DNA of 64,000 nt from an uncultured Eubacteriales bacterium (GTDB lineage: Bacteria > Bacillota > Clostridia > Christensenellales > CAG-138): the NCBI GenBank assembly GCA_902798825.1, contig CADBYI010000012.1:1-64000 (forward strand), in the 5' to 3' direction. A program made the position numbers and the translations under genes. The notes beneath the pieces were generated by a model. That model worked only from the letters and a program-made list of their open reading frames with translations, was not told the origin of the DNA and ran no database searches. Shown one piece after another: positions 36,894 through 45,277 of this stretch. Each line of letters starts with the position of its first letter. Positions within the stretch are counted from its first letter, which is position 1.

Positions 36894-36924
36894 TTGACTT
36901 TCCCCCTGGTGGAAGCTGTATAAA
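36894..36924 (+). promoter_or_regulatory. MerR-type promoter with 19-bp spacer
   Basis: TTGACT (36894-36899) and TATAAA (36919-36924) are separated by exactly 19 bp. The spacer contains an imperfect dyad, CTTTCC / GGAAG. A long spacer with a centred dyad is the hallmark of promoters controlled by MerR-family activators, and the first gene downstream encodes one, so autoregulation is likely. Confidence 0.8.
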
Positions 36925-36948
36925 GGAGGAGAAAGGACGGGCGGCGCC

Positions 36949-37593
36949 ATGAAGATTCAACAGGTGGAGGAGCTGGTGGGCATCAGCAAGAAGAACATCC
37001 GCTTCTATGAGGCCGAGGGGCTCCTGTCTCCCGGGCGGGCCGAGAACGGCTATCGCGCCTATGGCCAGGCGGACGTGGAGCGGCTCCAACGGATCAAGCT
37101 CCTGCGGAAGCTCGACGTGCCCATCGAGGACATCCGGGCCCTGCTCAAGGGGGAGGGGTCCTTGGAGACCTGCCTCGCCCGGCAGCTGCGTTCCTACGAC
37201 CGCCAGCGGGAGAGCCTGGCGGCCATGGAGGGCATGACACGGGCCCTGCTGGAGCGGCCCGGCCTGACGTTGGCGGCCCTGGACGCGGCGGAGTGCCTGG
37301 ACAGGATCGAACGGCTGGAAAAGGAGGGACAATCGTTTATGGACGTGTCGAAGAAAGATGTGCACCGCAAGAAGACCACCGGGGCCGTGCTGGGGGCGGT
37401 CCTCATCATCGCCCTGATCCTGCCCGCCCTGTTCATCATCCTGTGGGCCAACGGGCAGGACCCCCTGCCGCCCTGGCTGCTGGGGCTGTTTGTCCTGATC
37501 ACGGTGGCGGTCGTCGCCGCCATCCTGGCGGTGCTCATACAACGAATCAAGGAGATCAAAGGAGGAGAAGAGGATGAAGCTGCTCAGTATTGA
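36949..37593 (+). CDS. MerR-family regulator with C-terminal membrane anchor
   Basis: 214 residues. The N-terminal winged helix (1-70) has the family pattern: VEELVGISKKNIRFYEAEGL and GYRAYGQADVERLQRIKLLR. A helical dimerisation region follows (about 75-125). Two membrane helices lie at about 142-165 and 172-195, so this is a membrane-tethered activator rather than a soluble one. No obvious Cys metal site is present apart from single cysteines at about 82 and 113. It overlaps ybjQ by 20 bp. The signal could be membrane or metal stress; this is inference. Confidence 0.85.
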   Translation: MKIQQVEELVGISKKNIRFYEAEGLLSPGRAENGYRAYGQADVERLQRIKLLRKLDVPIEDIRALLKGEGSLETCLARQLRSYDRQRESLAAMEGMTRALLERPGLTLAALDAAECLDRIERLEKEGQSFMDVSKKDVHRKKTTGAVLGAVLIIALILPALFIILWANGQDPLPPWLLGLFVLITVAVVAAILAVLIQRIKEIKGGEEDEAAQY

Positions 37594-37915
37594 CCACATT
37601 CCGGGCCAGCAGATCGAGGCTCTGGGCATGGTGAAGGGGGCCGTGGTGCAGACGAAGCACTTCGGCAAGGACTTTATGGCGGGCATCAAGACCCTGGTGG
37701 GCGGCGAGATCGTGGCCTACACGGAGATGCTCAACGAGGCCCGGCAGATCGCCGTCAAGCGCATGGTGGACGAGGCCAAGGCCCTGGACGCCGACGCCGT
37801 GGTGGGCATCCGCTACGGCTCCGCCCAGGTCATGCAGGGAGCCGCCGAGGTGCTGGCCTACGGCACGGCGGTGAAGATCCTGGGCCCGGCCCGGGAAGGA
37901 ACGGTGCGGCTGTGA
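37574..37915 (+). CDS. YbjQ family protein
   Basis: 113 residues of the YbjQ/DUF74 family, a small pentameric fold annotated as possible heavy-metal-binding. Seen: LGMVKGAVVQTKH, then ARQIAVKRMVDEAKALDADAVVGIRYGSAQV, the family's most conserved stretch. The role is not established. Co-transcribed with the MerR gene upstream (20-bp overlap) and yhfC downstream (4-bp overlap). Confidence 0.88.
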   Translation: MKLLSIDHIPGQQIEALGMVKGAVVQTKHFGKDFMAGIKTLVGGEIVAYTEMLNEARQIAVKRMVDEAKALDADAVVGIRYGSAQVMQGAAEVLAYGTAVKILGPAREGTVRL

Positions 37916-38675
37916 ACGGCCCCGTTTCGCCCCTGACCCTGGGGAGCATGGGCCTGGCCGTCCTGTTCTGCGTCCTGCTGCCATTGGGGCTGCTGCTGTA
38001 TTATAAAAAGAAGGGCGCCCAGGTGCTGCCCTTCTTTGTGGGCTGCGGCGTGTTCGTCCTTTTCGCCCTCCTTTTGGAGACGCTGATGCACCAGCTGGTG
38101 CTGAAGCTCCTGCCCGTGGGGGAGCGGATACTGGGGAACACCCTGCTCTATGCCCTCTACGGGGGCTTTGCGGCGGGGATCTTCGAGGAGACGGGCCGGT
38201 TCGTCGCCTTTACGACCGTGCTGAAAAAGCGCCTGGACAACGACCGGAACGCCCTCATGTACGGAGCGGGCCACGGCGGGATCGAGGCGGTTCTGACGCT
38301 GGGCACCACCTACGCAAGCTATATCGTCATGGGGATCATGGTCAACGCCGGCCTGGCCGACAAGCTGACCGCCGGTCTCTCCGGCCCGTCCCTGGAGCAG
38401 ATGCAGACCCTCCTCACCACCCTTGGGACCCTGACCCCCGGGACCTGCCTGCTGCCCACATCTGCCTGTCGGTCCTGGTCTGGTTCGCCGCCAAGCAGCC
38501 GGAAAAGGTGTATCTCTTTCCCCTGGCGATCCTGCTGCACGCGGTCCTGGACGGATTCATGATCATCCTGGCCGCCCGTCTCCCCGTCCCGGCGGTGGAG
38601 GGCTGTTTGGTGGTCATGGTCCTGCTGCTGGTCCTTTTGGCCCGCGCCGTCTGGCGGCGCAACGCCACAGCATAA
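37912..38675 (+). pseudogene. YhfC-family membrane protein, frameshifted
   Basis: The frame from 37912 encodes YhfC-like membrane segments with FEETGRFVAF and the GAGHGGIEA motif (CPBP-like putative intramembrane protease). Near 38435-38450 the frame degenerates and stops at 38562. From about 38442 a second frame continues the family pattern (AHICLSVLVWFAAKQPEK, then FPLAILLHAVLDGF) to a TAA at 38673. Restoring one base, most simply in the C-run at 38435-38439, rejoins them into a protein of about 254 residues. Either a recent mutation or a sequencing error. Confidence 0.8.
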
Positions 38676-38693
38676 GTCCGATGCAACAACGAA

Positions 38694-38724
38694 GCGGAAG
38701 GCGAAAGCCTCCCGCTCTTTTTTG
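38694..38724 (+). terminator. terminator after yhfC
   Basis: GCGGAAGGC (38694-38702), GAAA loop, GCCTCCCGC (38707-38715), then TCTTTTTTG. Confidence 0.85.
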
Positions 38725-38735
38725 TCAGGGGTTCA

Positions 38736-40811
38736 TTACCAAATGCGGTACGCCATCAGGAAGTGGCTGGTCCAGTAGTTGGTGAAGACGCTGCCGCGCT
38801 TGACCACGCAGCCGCCGGAGCTGCTGGCGTCGATCATGCCGCCGCCCAGGTAGATGCCCACATGGCCCGTGGAAGCGCTGCTGCCGGAGAACACCAGGAT
38901 GTCGCCCCGTTTGATCTGGTCCATGCTCTCGATCCGGGTGTATTTGGAGCAGGTCCGCCAGCGGACGCTGGTCATATAGCTGGGGTTCGCCCCCGCCTGC
39001 TTCAAACACCAATAGACGAAGCCGGAGCAATCGAAGCTGTCGGGCCCCTTGGCGCCCCGCACATAGGGGCAGCCCAGGCGGCTCTCGGCGGCGGCGATCA
39101 TGCCCTCGATGCCGCTGCCGTAATTGCCCACCGGCTTTGCCGGCTTCGGCGTGGCCGTGGCCTCCGGCTCAGGCGCGGGCGTCGTTTCGGCCACAGGCTC
39201 GGGCGTCTCCTTCGCCGCTGACGCGGGGGTCTCGTCCTCTATGGGCAGAGGCGGCTCCTCCACATAGGTGATGCCGGGCTGGGGGGTCTCCTCCACGAAG
39301 CTGATATCGGGGTCGTTCTCCCCCGCGGGCACGGGGGTCTCCTCGATATAGGTGATGTCCGGCTGAGGCGTCGGCTCCACATACACGACGTCGGGCGCTT
39401 CCGTGGGTTTCGGGGTGGTCTTGTCGGTGGCCTTTTTGGTGGCCTTGGCGGTTGCCTTAGCGGTGGTTTTGGCGGTTGCCTTTGCCTTTGCCGTTGCCTT
39501 GGCTGTGGTCTTGGCGGTGGCTTTGGCCGTGTTTTTATCCGTGGCCTTGGCGGTTGCCTTGGCGGTTGCCTTGGCCGTGGGCTTGGGCGTGGAGGTGGGC
39601 CGGGGCGTGGCCGTGGGCGCGGGGTTCACACTGTCGGACAGCAGCTTTTTCAGGGTCTCCGGTCCGGCCACCCCGTCCGCCTCCAGCCCGTTGCGGCGCT
39701 GGAAGGCCTCCACCGCCCGGGCGGTGATGTCCCGGTAGTTGCCCGTGATCTCGCTGACCTTCATGTATCCGTATTTATACAGCAGCCGCTGCAGCGCCAT
39801 CACGTCGTCCCCCCTGTCGCCCAGGGTGAAGGCGTGGTCGTCCACGTCCCCGCCGGTCAGCAGCGACACGGTGCCGGTGCTCAAATTTCCGTCGGCCACC
39901 AGGCCGTTGTCCTCCTGAAACCGCTTGATGGCCTGGGCCATGGTCCGGTTGTAGACCCCGTCGGGCCGGCTCACCAGATACCCCAGCTCCAGCAGCCGCT
40001 GCTGCCAGGCCATGATCTGGTCGGATTCGTCCCCCATCCGGATGGTATTGGCCACGGGCCTGTCCCCGAAGAGGGTCTCCAGCACGGTGGAATCCACCGT
40101 CGTGCCGCTGCCCAGCCGGTTCAGCTCCCTGAACCGGGTCACGGCCTGGGCCGTCTCGTCCCCGAAGTAGCCGTCGGGGGCCAGGGCCAGATACCCCAGC
40201 TCCACCAGCCGCTCCTGGATGCTCTCCACCTCCGCCCCCCGATCCCCGGGGAGCACGGCGTACAGGACGGCGCTTTCGTCGTTCAGCTTCAAAAAGGTAT
40301 CCTTGTCGCACAGGCCCGTCTCCGGCAGGCCGTTGTGCCGCTGGAACACGGCCATGGCGTTGGCCACGCCGACGCCGTACAGGTCCTCCGGCTGCTCAAA
40401 GTCCAGATATTCCAGGCTCATGAGTCGGATCTGGATGTCCAGCACGATGGGCGAGCGCATGCCCGCGCCGATCACGTCCCCGTTCATGGGGTTCAGCGTG
40501 GGCGTGGGCGTGGGCACCGCCGTGGGCACCGGCGAGGGCGTGGGCGAGGGCAGGGCCGTGGGCGTGGGGGTCACGGCCAGGGGCGCGGCGGTCCGACCCT
40601 GGGTCCGGGGACTGGGGGTCACCTGGACCACGTGTTCGTTTCGGTCCAGGTCCGGCTGCTCCACCGCCACCGCCAGGAAGGATTCGTGGAGATATTCCCG
40701 GGCGTAGAGCCCCCCGGCCAGGATCAGCCCCAGCACGAGGATGGCCAGGAGCCAGACCAGCACCGCGGTGGTCCTGTCCCGCCTTTTTTTCTGCTCCGTC
40801 CGCTTTTCCAT
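38736..40811 (-). CDS. cell-wall hydrolase: four peptidoglycan-binding domains + NlpC/P60
   Basis: 691 residues. One N-terminal membrane helix (about 15-36), a Pro/Thr stalk (about 62-112), four PG_binding_1 repeats (about 118-390, each with a pattern like AVxxFQ..NGL..DG), a long basic linker built of TAKATAK-type repeats (about 405-480), acidic repeats of the form ITYVEE/ISFVEE (about 480-535), and an NlpC/P60 endopeptidase domain (about 570-691). Catalytic Cys595 is in DSFDCSGF and His650 in TGHVGIYL; the usual third residue, a His before ASS, is Asp661. It probably cleaves stem peptides. Confidence 0.9.
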   Translation of the reverse strand: MEKRTEQKKRRDRTTAVLVWLLAILVLGLILAGGLYAREYLHESFLAVAVEQPDLDRNEHVVQVTPSPRTQGRTAAPLAVTPTPTALPSPTPSPVPTAVPTPTPTLNPMNGDVIGAGMRSPIVLDIQIRLMSLEYLDFEQPEDLYGVGVANAMAVFQRHNGLPETGLCDKDTFLKLNDESAVLYAVLPGDRGAEVESIQERLVELGYLALAPDGYFGDETAQAVTRFRELNRLGSGTTVDSTVLETLFGDRPVANTIRMGDESDQIMAWQQRLLELGYLVSRPDGVYNRTMAQAIKRFQEDNGLVADGNLSTGTVSLLTGGDVDDHAFTLGDRGDDVMALQRLLYKYGYMKVSEITGNYRDITARAVEAFQRRNGLEADGVAGPETLKKLLSDSVNPAPTATPRPTSTPKPTAKATAKATAKATDKNTAKATAKTTAKATAKAKATAKTTAKATAKATKKATDKTTPKPTEAPDVVYVEPTPQPDITYIEETPVPAGENDPDISFVEETPQPGITYVEEPPLPIEDETPASAAKETPEPVAETTPAPEPEATATPKPAKPVGNYGSGIEGMIAAAESRLGCPYVRGAKGPDSFDCSGFVYWCLKQAGANPSYMTSVRWRTCSKYTRIESMDQIKRGDILVFSGSSASTGHVGIYLGGGMIDASSSGGCVVKRGSVFTNYWTSHFLMAYRIW

Positions 40812-40954
40812 AGTCGTTCCCTTCCTGTTTTCTTATGGACTATTGTAGCGAAAACCCGTCCTTTTTGTGTTAACGGCTCGTAAACAAAGTGCGGGGTTTC
40901 TGCAACATTCGCATGATTTTTCCCGCAGTCCTTCCAGCATTTTCCAAATGAAAA

Positions 40955-40980
40955 GGGACCGTCCCCGGTGGGACGGTCCC
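40955..40980. terminator. terminator of the dipeptidase gene
   Basis: GGGACCGTCCC (40955-40965) pairs with GGGACGGTCCC (40970-40980). Read on the minus strand it is followed by TTTTCATTT, so it ends the gene that stops at 40990. Confidence 0.8.
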
Positions 40981-40989
40981 CGTGTTCGC

Positions 40990-42285
40990 TTACTTTGCCG
41001 CCAGGCGCTTCAGACACTCGGCCATGTACCGGGTGTTGAACAGCATCTCCGAAAGCAGGATGTTCTCGTTGGCGATGTGGCACAGGTCCGGCCGGTCGGG
41101 CCGGGTGACGCCGATGGCCACGGCGTTTTGGAACTCCCGGGCGTAGGTGCCGCCGCCGATGGACAGGGGCTTGGCGTCCCGGTCGCCGGAGAGCTCACCG
41201 TACACGTCCATCAGGGTGCTGACCAGCTCCGTGTCGGGGGCGATGTAATGGCCCAGGGAGTTGGACCGATCCTGAACGGTGAAGCCCAGGGCGCACATGC
41301 GCTCGTCGATGGGGCCGGTGAGCTGCTCGAAGGTCATGGAGGCGGGATACCGGCAGTCGAAGCCAACGGTGACGCCGGTTTCGTCGGCGACGAGCTTGGT
41401 GGGGGCCAGCGTCAGCCGGCCGGAGGCGTCGGTGAAGTCCACGCCCAGCCCTTCGCCGTGATTGTAGCCGCACAGCAATCCGGCGAGACCCGAGAAGGTC
41501 TCCCGATCCGCCTGGGGCAGCGCCGCCTCCGACAGGGCCTTCAGCAGCTTCATCAGGGCGTTGTCCGCGTGATCCGGCATGGAGGCGTGCCCCTCCTTGC
41601 CCTTAACGGCGATTGCCGTGGGGCCGTCCTTCCCGGGGATGGTGGCCGCCGCTTCCCCGGGGATCACGTTCAGGGCCGTGCCCACCTGGGCCCGGACGGC
41701 GGTGGGATACTTCTTTTCAAAGATCATGTGGGAGATGTTCATCTCGCTGTTGACCACGGGATAGGTGGCGTCCGGGGTGAAGGCCATGGTGGGCTCCCCC
41801 TCCACCTCCCGATAGCGCTCCATGCCCGTGGAGCCCCGCTCCTCGTCGCAGCCCAGGAGGATGCGGACCCGGCGGCGCATCTTGGCGCCGCTCTCCTTCA
41901 GGGCGTACAGGGCGTAGAGGGCCGACACCGCCGCCCCCTTGTCGTCCGCCGTGCCCCGGCCGTACATGGCCCCGTCATGGATCTCGGCGCCGTAGGGGGG
42001 ATAGGTCCAGCCCGTGCCCTCGGGGACCACGTCCAGGTGGGCCATGACCGCCACCAGCTCGTCCCCTTCGCCGTACTCCACCACGCCGCAGCGGGCCTCC
42101 ACGTCCCACACCTTCTCAAAGCCCAGCTTCCTGGCGATTTCCTGGGCCTTTCTCAGGGCGTTGTAGACGTTCTCCCCGTAGGGCATGCCCGCCTTGGGCT
42201 CTCCCCGGGACACGGAGGGGATGCGGATCAGCTCCTGCAGATCCCGTATCTGGTTGTCAAAACTCTTTTCGATGATGGTTTGCAT
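40990..42285 (-). CDS. M20-family dipeptidase (PepV/Sapep-like)
   Basis: 431-residue cytoplasmic metallopeptidase. Zinc-site motifs: AHLDVVPEG (His, Asp), GRGTADDKG (bridging Asp), GCDEERGSTGM (Glu-Glu general base and ligand) and the C-terminal metal histidine region. The N terminus LIRIPSVSRG is typical. The closest pattern is PepV/Sapep, which hydrolyse dipeptides. It stands alone; 42286-42443 contains the divergent promoter for the PAP2 gene. Confidence 0.9.
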   Translation of the reverse strand: MQTIIEKSFDNQIRDLQELIRIPSVSRGEPKAGMPYGENVYNALRKAQEIARKLGFEKVWDVEARCGVVEYGEGDELVAVMAHLDVVPEGTGWTYPPYGAEIHDGAMYGRGTADDKGAAVSALYALYALKESGAKMRRRVRILLGCDEERGSTGMERYREVEGEPTMAFTPDATYPVVNSEMNISHMIFEKKYPTAVRAQVGTALNVIPGEAAATIPGKDGPTAIAVKGKEGHASMPDHADNALMKLLKALSEAALPQADRETFSGLAGLLCGYNHGEGLGVDFTDASGRLTLAPTKLVADETGVTVGFDCRYPASMTFEQLTGPIDERMCALGFTVQDRSNSLGHYIAPDTELVSTLMDVYGELSGDRDAKPLSIGGGTYAREFQNAVAIGVTRPDRPDLCHIANENILLSEMLFNTRYMAECLKRLAAK

Positions 42286-42385
42286 GCGTGGACCTCCCTC
42301 TGCTGTTGTTGTGGCTTCATTCTACCACAGGCCGCGGGGAAAATGAAGTCCCGTTTTGCGCCACGGATTCTTCACGTTTCGCGGC

Positions 42386-42414
42386 TTGAACGGCAGGGGT
42401 CGATGTGGTACAAT
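42386..42414 (+). promoter_or_regulatory. promoter of the PAP2 gene
   Basis: TTGAAC (42386-42391), 17 bp, TACAAT (42409-42414), 30 bp before the ATG. Confidence 0.6.
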
Positions 42415-42443
42415 AACCGTCGATTCAGGGGAAAGGGTCGCAT

Positions 42444-43127
42444 ATGGGAAAAGGTCTTGTCAAACGCATACGTTCGCTCCTGCCGGACTACGGCTGGGTC
42501 TGTCTGCTGTCGCTGGTCGCGATTCAGTTTTTGGTGTTTTGGGCCACCCGCATCCCCCTGCAGTATATGGAGAAGGTGGATTTGTCCACGTCTCTCGACG
42601 CGATGATCCCCTTTCGGCCCCAGTGGATATCCATCTATGTGCTGTCGTTTGTGTCCTGGGTGGTGACCTTCTTTCTGCTCTTCAAGCAGCGCAAGGACCA
42701 CGTCTATCGGAACTCAGCGGCCTACCTGCTGACCCTGGCGCTGACGCTGGCCTGCTTTATGCTCCTGCCGGCCCAGATCCAGCGGCCGGAGGTCACGGGT
42801 CATGACTTCTTTTCCTTTGTCACCCGGATCGTCTATGCCGCGGACCAGCCCAACAACCTGTGCCCCTCCCTTCACGTGATCTGCAGCTACTATTGCTGGC
42901 GGTGCCTCTTCGACACGGAGGGCGTTCCCCGGTGGTATCGGGTGTTCAACTTCTTTTTCCTGCTGCTGGTCTGCTGCTCCATCCTGTTCGTGAAGCAGCA
43001 CGTGGCGGTGGACATCCCCGCCGGCGTCGTGGCGGCGGAGGTCCCCCTGCAGCTTGCCAGGCGCTTCCGCTTCGAGCGGCTGGGCTATGCCGTCGAGCGG
43101 CGGCTGATACAAAAGAAGGCCCATTAA
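42444..43127 (+). CDS. PAP2-superfamily membrane phosphatase-like protein
   Basis: 227 residues, about six membrane segments. The phosphatase motifs appear as [10 protein letters not shown] (motif 2 with its histidine) and [11 protein letters not shown] (motif 3, histidine nucleophile). The first Lys/Arg motif is weak (PAQIQRPEV region). This pattern resembles the inositol phosphorylceramide synthase/PAP2-like branch. Likely substrates are lipid phosphates; undecaprenyl pyrophosphate or phosphatidylglycerol phosphate recycling are possible, not shown. Confidence 0.82.
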   Translation: MGKGLVKRIRSLLPDYGWVCLLSLVAIQFLVFWATRIPLQYMEKVDLSTSLDAMIPFRPQWISIYVLSFVSWVVTFFLLFKQRKDHVYRNSAAYLLTLALTLACFMLLPAQIQRPEVTGHDFFSFVTRIVYAADQPNNLCPSLHVICSYYCWRCLFDTEGVPRWYRVFNFFFLLLVCCSILFVKQHVAVDIPAGVVAAEVPLQLARRFRFERLGYAVERRLIQKKAH

Positions 43128-43131
43128 CCGG

Positions 43132-43161
43132 TTGTCAAAGGCCCGGGGCCTATGCTACAAT
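43132..43161 (+). promoter_or_regulatory. promoter of deoD
   Basis: TTGTCA (43132-43137), 18 bp, TACAAT (43156-43161); it starts just after the PAP2 stop. Confidence 0.55.
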
Positions 43162-43188
43162 AGAAAAAAACATCGGGAGGATTATGCC

Positions 43189-43902
43189 ATGAAGCAACTG
43201 AATCTCACGCCCCATATCGGCTGCGCGCCGGAGGATTTCGCCAAGACCGTGCTGATGCCCGGAGATCCCCTGCGCTCCAAGATGATCGCCGAGACCTATC
43301 TCACCGACGCGGAGCTGGTGAACAACATCCGGGGCGTCCAGGGCTACACTGGCTACTACAAGGGCAAGCGGGTGTCCGTCATGGCCAGCGGCATGGGCAT
43401 GCCCGCCATCGGCATCTACTCCCACGAGCTCTATAACTTCTTCGGCGTGGAGACCATCATCCGGGTGGGCTCCGCCGGCGGCATGCATCCCGATCTGAAG
43501 CTCTTCGACATCGTCATCGGCCAGGGCGCCTGTTACAGCAGCGCCTTCGTGAACCAGTATGCCCTGCCCGGCACCTACTCCGCCATCGCGGACTTCGGCC
43601 TGTGCCGCAAGGCGGTGGACGAGTGCGAAAAGCGGGGCCTGCGCTACAAGGTGGGCAACCTGCTCTCCTCCGACAACTTCTACAACGACGCCCAGGACCA
43701 GACCGCCTGGGTGAAGATGGGCGTGCTGGCGGCGGAAATGGAGAGCGGCGCCCTGTACATGAACGCGGCCCGGGCGGGCAAGAAGGCCCTGTGCATCTGC
43801 ACCATCTCGGACCTGCTGGCCGGCGGCGAAGCCACCACCCCCGAGCAGCGGCAGAACGCCTTCCACGACATGATCCAGGTGGCCCTGGAGATCGCGGAAT
43901 AA
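43189..43902 (+). CDS. deoD: purine nucleoside phosphorylase, DeoD type
   Basis: 237-residue hexameric phosphorylase that splits purine (deoxy)nucleosides with phosphate. Motifs: [17 protein letters not shown] (phosphate site), RVGSAGG, and the substrate motif [10 protein letters not shown]; the late catalytic Asp lies in CTISDLL. I start at the ATG at 43189 after GGGAGG; the 19 upstream codons in frame overlap the promoter. Confidence 0.96.
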   Translation: MKQLNLTPHIGCAPEDFAKTVLMPGDPLRSKMIAETYLTDAELVNNIRGVQGYTGYYKGKRVSVMASGMGMPAIGIYSHELYNFFGVETIIRVGSAGGMHPDLKLFDIVIGQGACYSSAFVNQYALPGTYSAIADFGLCRKAVDECEKRGLRYKVGNLLSSDNFYNDAQDQTAWVKMGVLAAEMESGALYMNAARAGKKALCICTISDLLAGGEATTPEQRQNAFHDMIQVALEIAE

Positions 43903-43965
43903 TCCCGTCCCGCCGTCAGGGGAAGGACGGGCGCCGTGACGCGACGACCCGGTTTGGAGGTCCGT

Positions 43966-44670
43966 ATGAAAAAGCCGTTGATCCTGGTGACCACCAGCAA
44001 TCTGATGGTGGAGGGCATGGGCGTGGTCCGGCTGAACCACGAGTATGTGAACGCCGTGGTGAAGGCCGGGGGCGTGCCCGTGATCGTGGGCTCCCCCTTT
44101 GGGCTGGACGAACTCATAGCGCTGGCCGACGGGCTGCTGCTCACCGGCGGCGTGGACGTGGACCCGGCCCGGTTCGGGGAAGCCGTCCTGAATGACTCGG
44201 TCCACGTCGATCAGGCGCGGGACGAGCTGGAGCTGCAGCTCATCGAAAAGTATTGGAAGACCGGCAAACCGGCCCTGGCCATCTGCCGGGGGCTGCAGGT
44301 GCTGAACGTGGCCTTTGGCGGGGGATTGATCCAGGACATCCCCACCTGGTGCGGCGCCGTGCACACCGCCGGGGTGGAGCATCCCGTGACCGCGGCGGAG
44401 GGAAGCCTCCTGGCCCGGTTGACGGGCACCCGGGCCCTCACGGTGAACAGCTATCACCACCAGTGCGTGGCCCAGGGCCAGCTGGCCGCCCCCTTCGTGG
44501 CCACCGCCACCTGGACCGGCAACGGCGTCACCATGATCGAGGCCTTCGAGCAGCCGGGCTACCCCCTGCTGGCCGTTCAGTGGCACCCGGAGCGGGCCTA
44601 TCTGAACCCCGCCGGCCTCACCGACATGGACCCCCTGTTCCGTTGGCTGGTGGAAAAGGCCAGGGGCTGA
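43966..44670 (+). CDS. class I glutamine amidotransferase-like hydrolase (peptidase C26)
   Basis: 234 residues from the ATG at 43966, preceded by GGAGG. The nucleophile cysteine is in LAICRGLQVLN and the histidine in AVQWHPERA, with Glu two residues on; LLLTGGVDVDP is the early family motif. This is the gamma-glutamyl-GABA hydrolase (PuuD-like) branch. No polyamine or GABA genes are adjacent, so the actual substrate is uncertain. Ends at a bidirectional terminator. Confidence 0.88.
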   Translation: MKKPLILVTTSNLMVEGMGVVRLNHEYVNAVVKAGGVPVIVGSPFGLDELIALADGLLLTGGVDVDPARFGEAVLNDSVHVDQARDELELQLIEKYWKTGKPALAICRGLQVLNVAFGGGLIQDIPTWCGAVHTAGVEHPVTAAEGSLLARLTGTRALTVNSYHHQCVAQGQLAAPFVATATWTGNGVTMIEAFEQPGYPLLAVQWHPERAYLNPAGLTDMDPLFRWLVEKARG

Positions 44671-44687
44671 TGAATCCATATGAAAAC

Positions 44688-44711
44688 AGCGCCGTTCGTT
44701 TGAACGGCGCT
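44688..44711. terminator. bidirectional terminator
   Basis: AGCGCCGTTC (44688-44697) pairs with GAACGGCGCT (44702-44711), loop GTTT, between convergent genes. Confidence 0.8.
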
Positions 44712-44725
44712 GCTTTGCGTCTATC

Positions 44726-45247
44726 CTATAACAACTTCTGCGCGGTCGTATCCAGCAGCGGACAGAGGGGCAGGGACAGGGTCAGTACGACGGCGTCGGC
44801 CACGAAGGCGTACAGGTTCATGGCCGCCCGGACCAGGAAGGGCTGGGCCTTGATGAGGCTGTCGATGAGGGACTTGACCCCCAGGATGCCCAGGGCCGTG
44901 AACAGGATCACCGCCCCCACCCACAGGGCGTACTGGTTCCCCTTGGCCTTCAGACTCTTGGTGGCTTTGAAGGTGAGGCCCAATCCCACGCCGATGACCA
45001 CGTTGCCCAGGGCCCAGCCGGGCATGCCCCGCAGCCCGCTGGTCAGCAGGCAGTAGAGCACCACGCCCAGGGTCCCCACGACGGTGCCGCTGACGGCGCC
45101 GAAGCTGTAGCAGTACACGGCCATGGCCACGTACCCCAGGCACAGATAATAGTTTTGGAACACCGGCACCTGCACGCACAGGGCCAGCACCACGAACAGG
45201 GCCACGCCGATGGCCGTGGCGGTGAGCCGTTTCAAACGTTTACTCAT
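44726..45247 (-). CDS. ECF transporter S component
   Basis: 173-residue membrane protein with five to six helices, a short basic start (MSKRLKRLTATAIGVALFVV) and the GxGLGLT-type turn seen in ECF substrate-binding (S) subunits. An S component captures a vitamin or metabolite and shares energising subunits encoded elsewhere. No riboswitch fits the 30-bp upstream gap. The substrate is unknown. It lies directly downstream of the HTH-P-loop-CYTH gene, so the two are probably co-expressed. Confidence 0.78.
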   Translation of the reverse strand: MSKRLKRLTATAIGVALFVVLALCVQVPVFQNYYLCLGYVAMAVYCYSFGAVSGTVVGTLGVVLYCLLTSGLRGMPGWALGNVVIGVGLGLTFKATKSLKAKGNQYALWVGAVILFTALGILGVKSLIDSLIKAQPFLVRAAMNLYAFVADAVVLTLSLPLCPLLDTTAQKLL

Positions 45248-45277
45248 TTCTTCCTCCCCCCCTTCCCTTCTCTTTTC

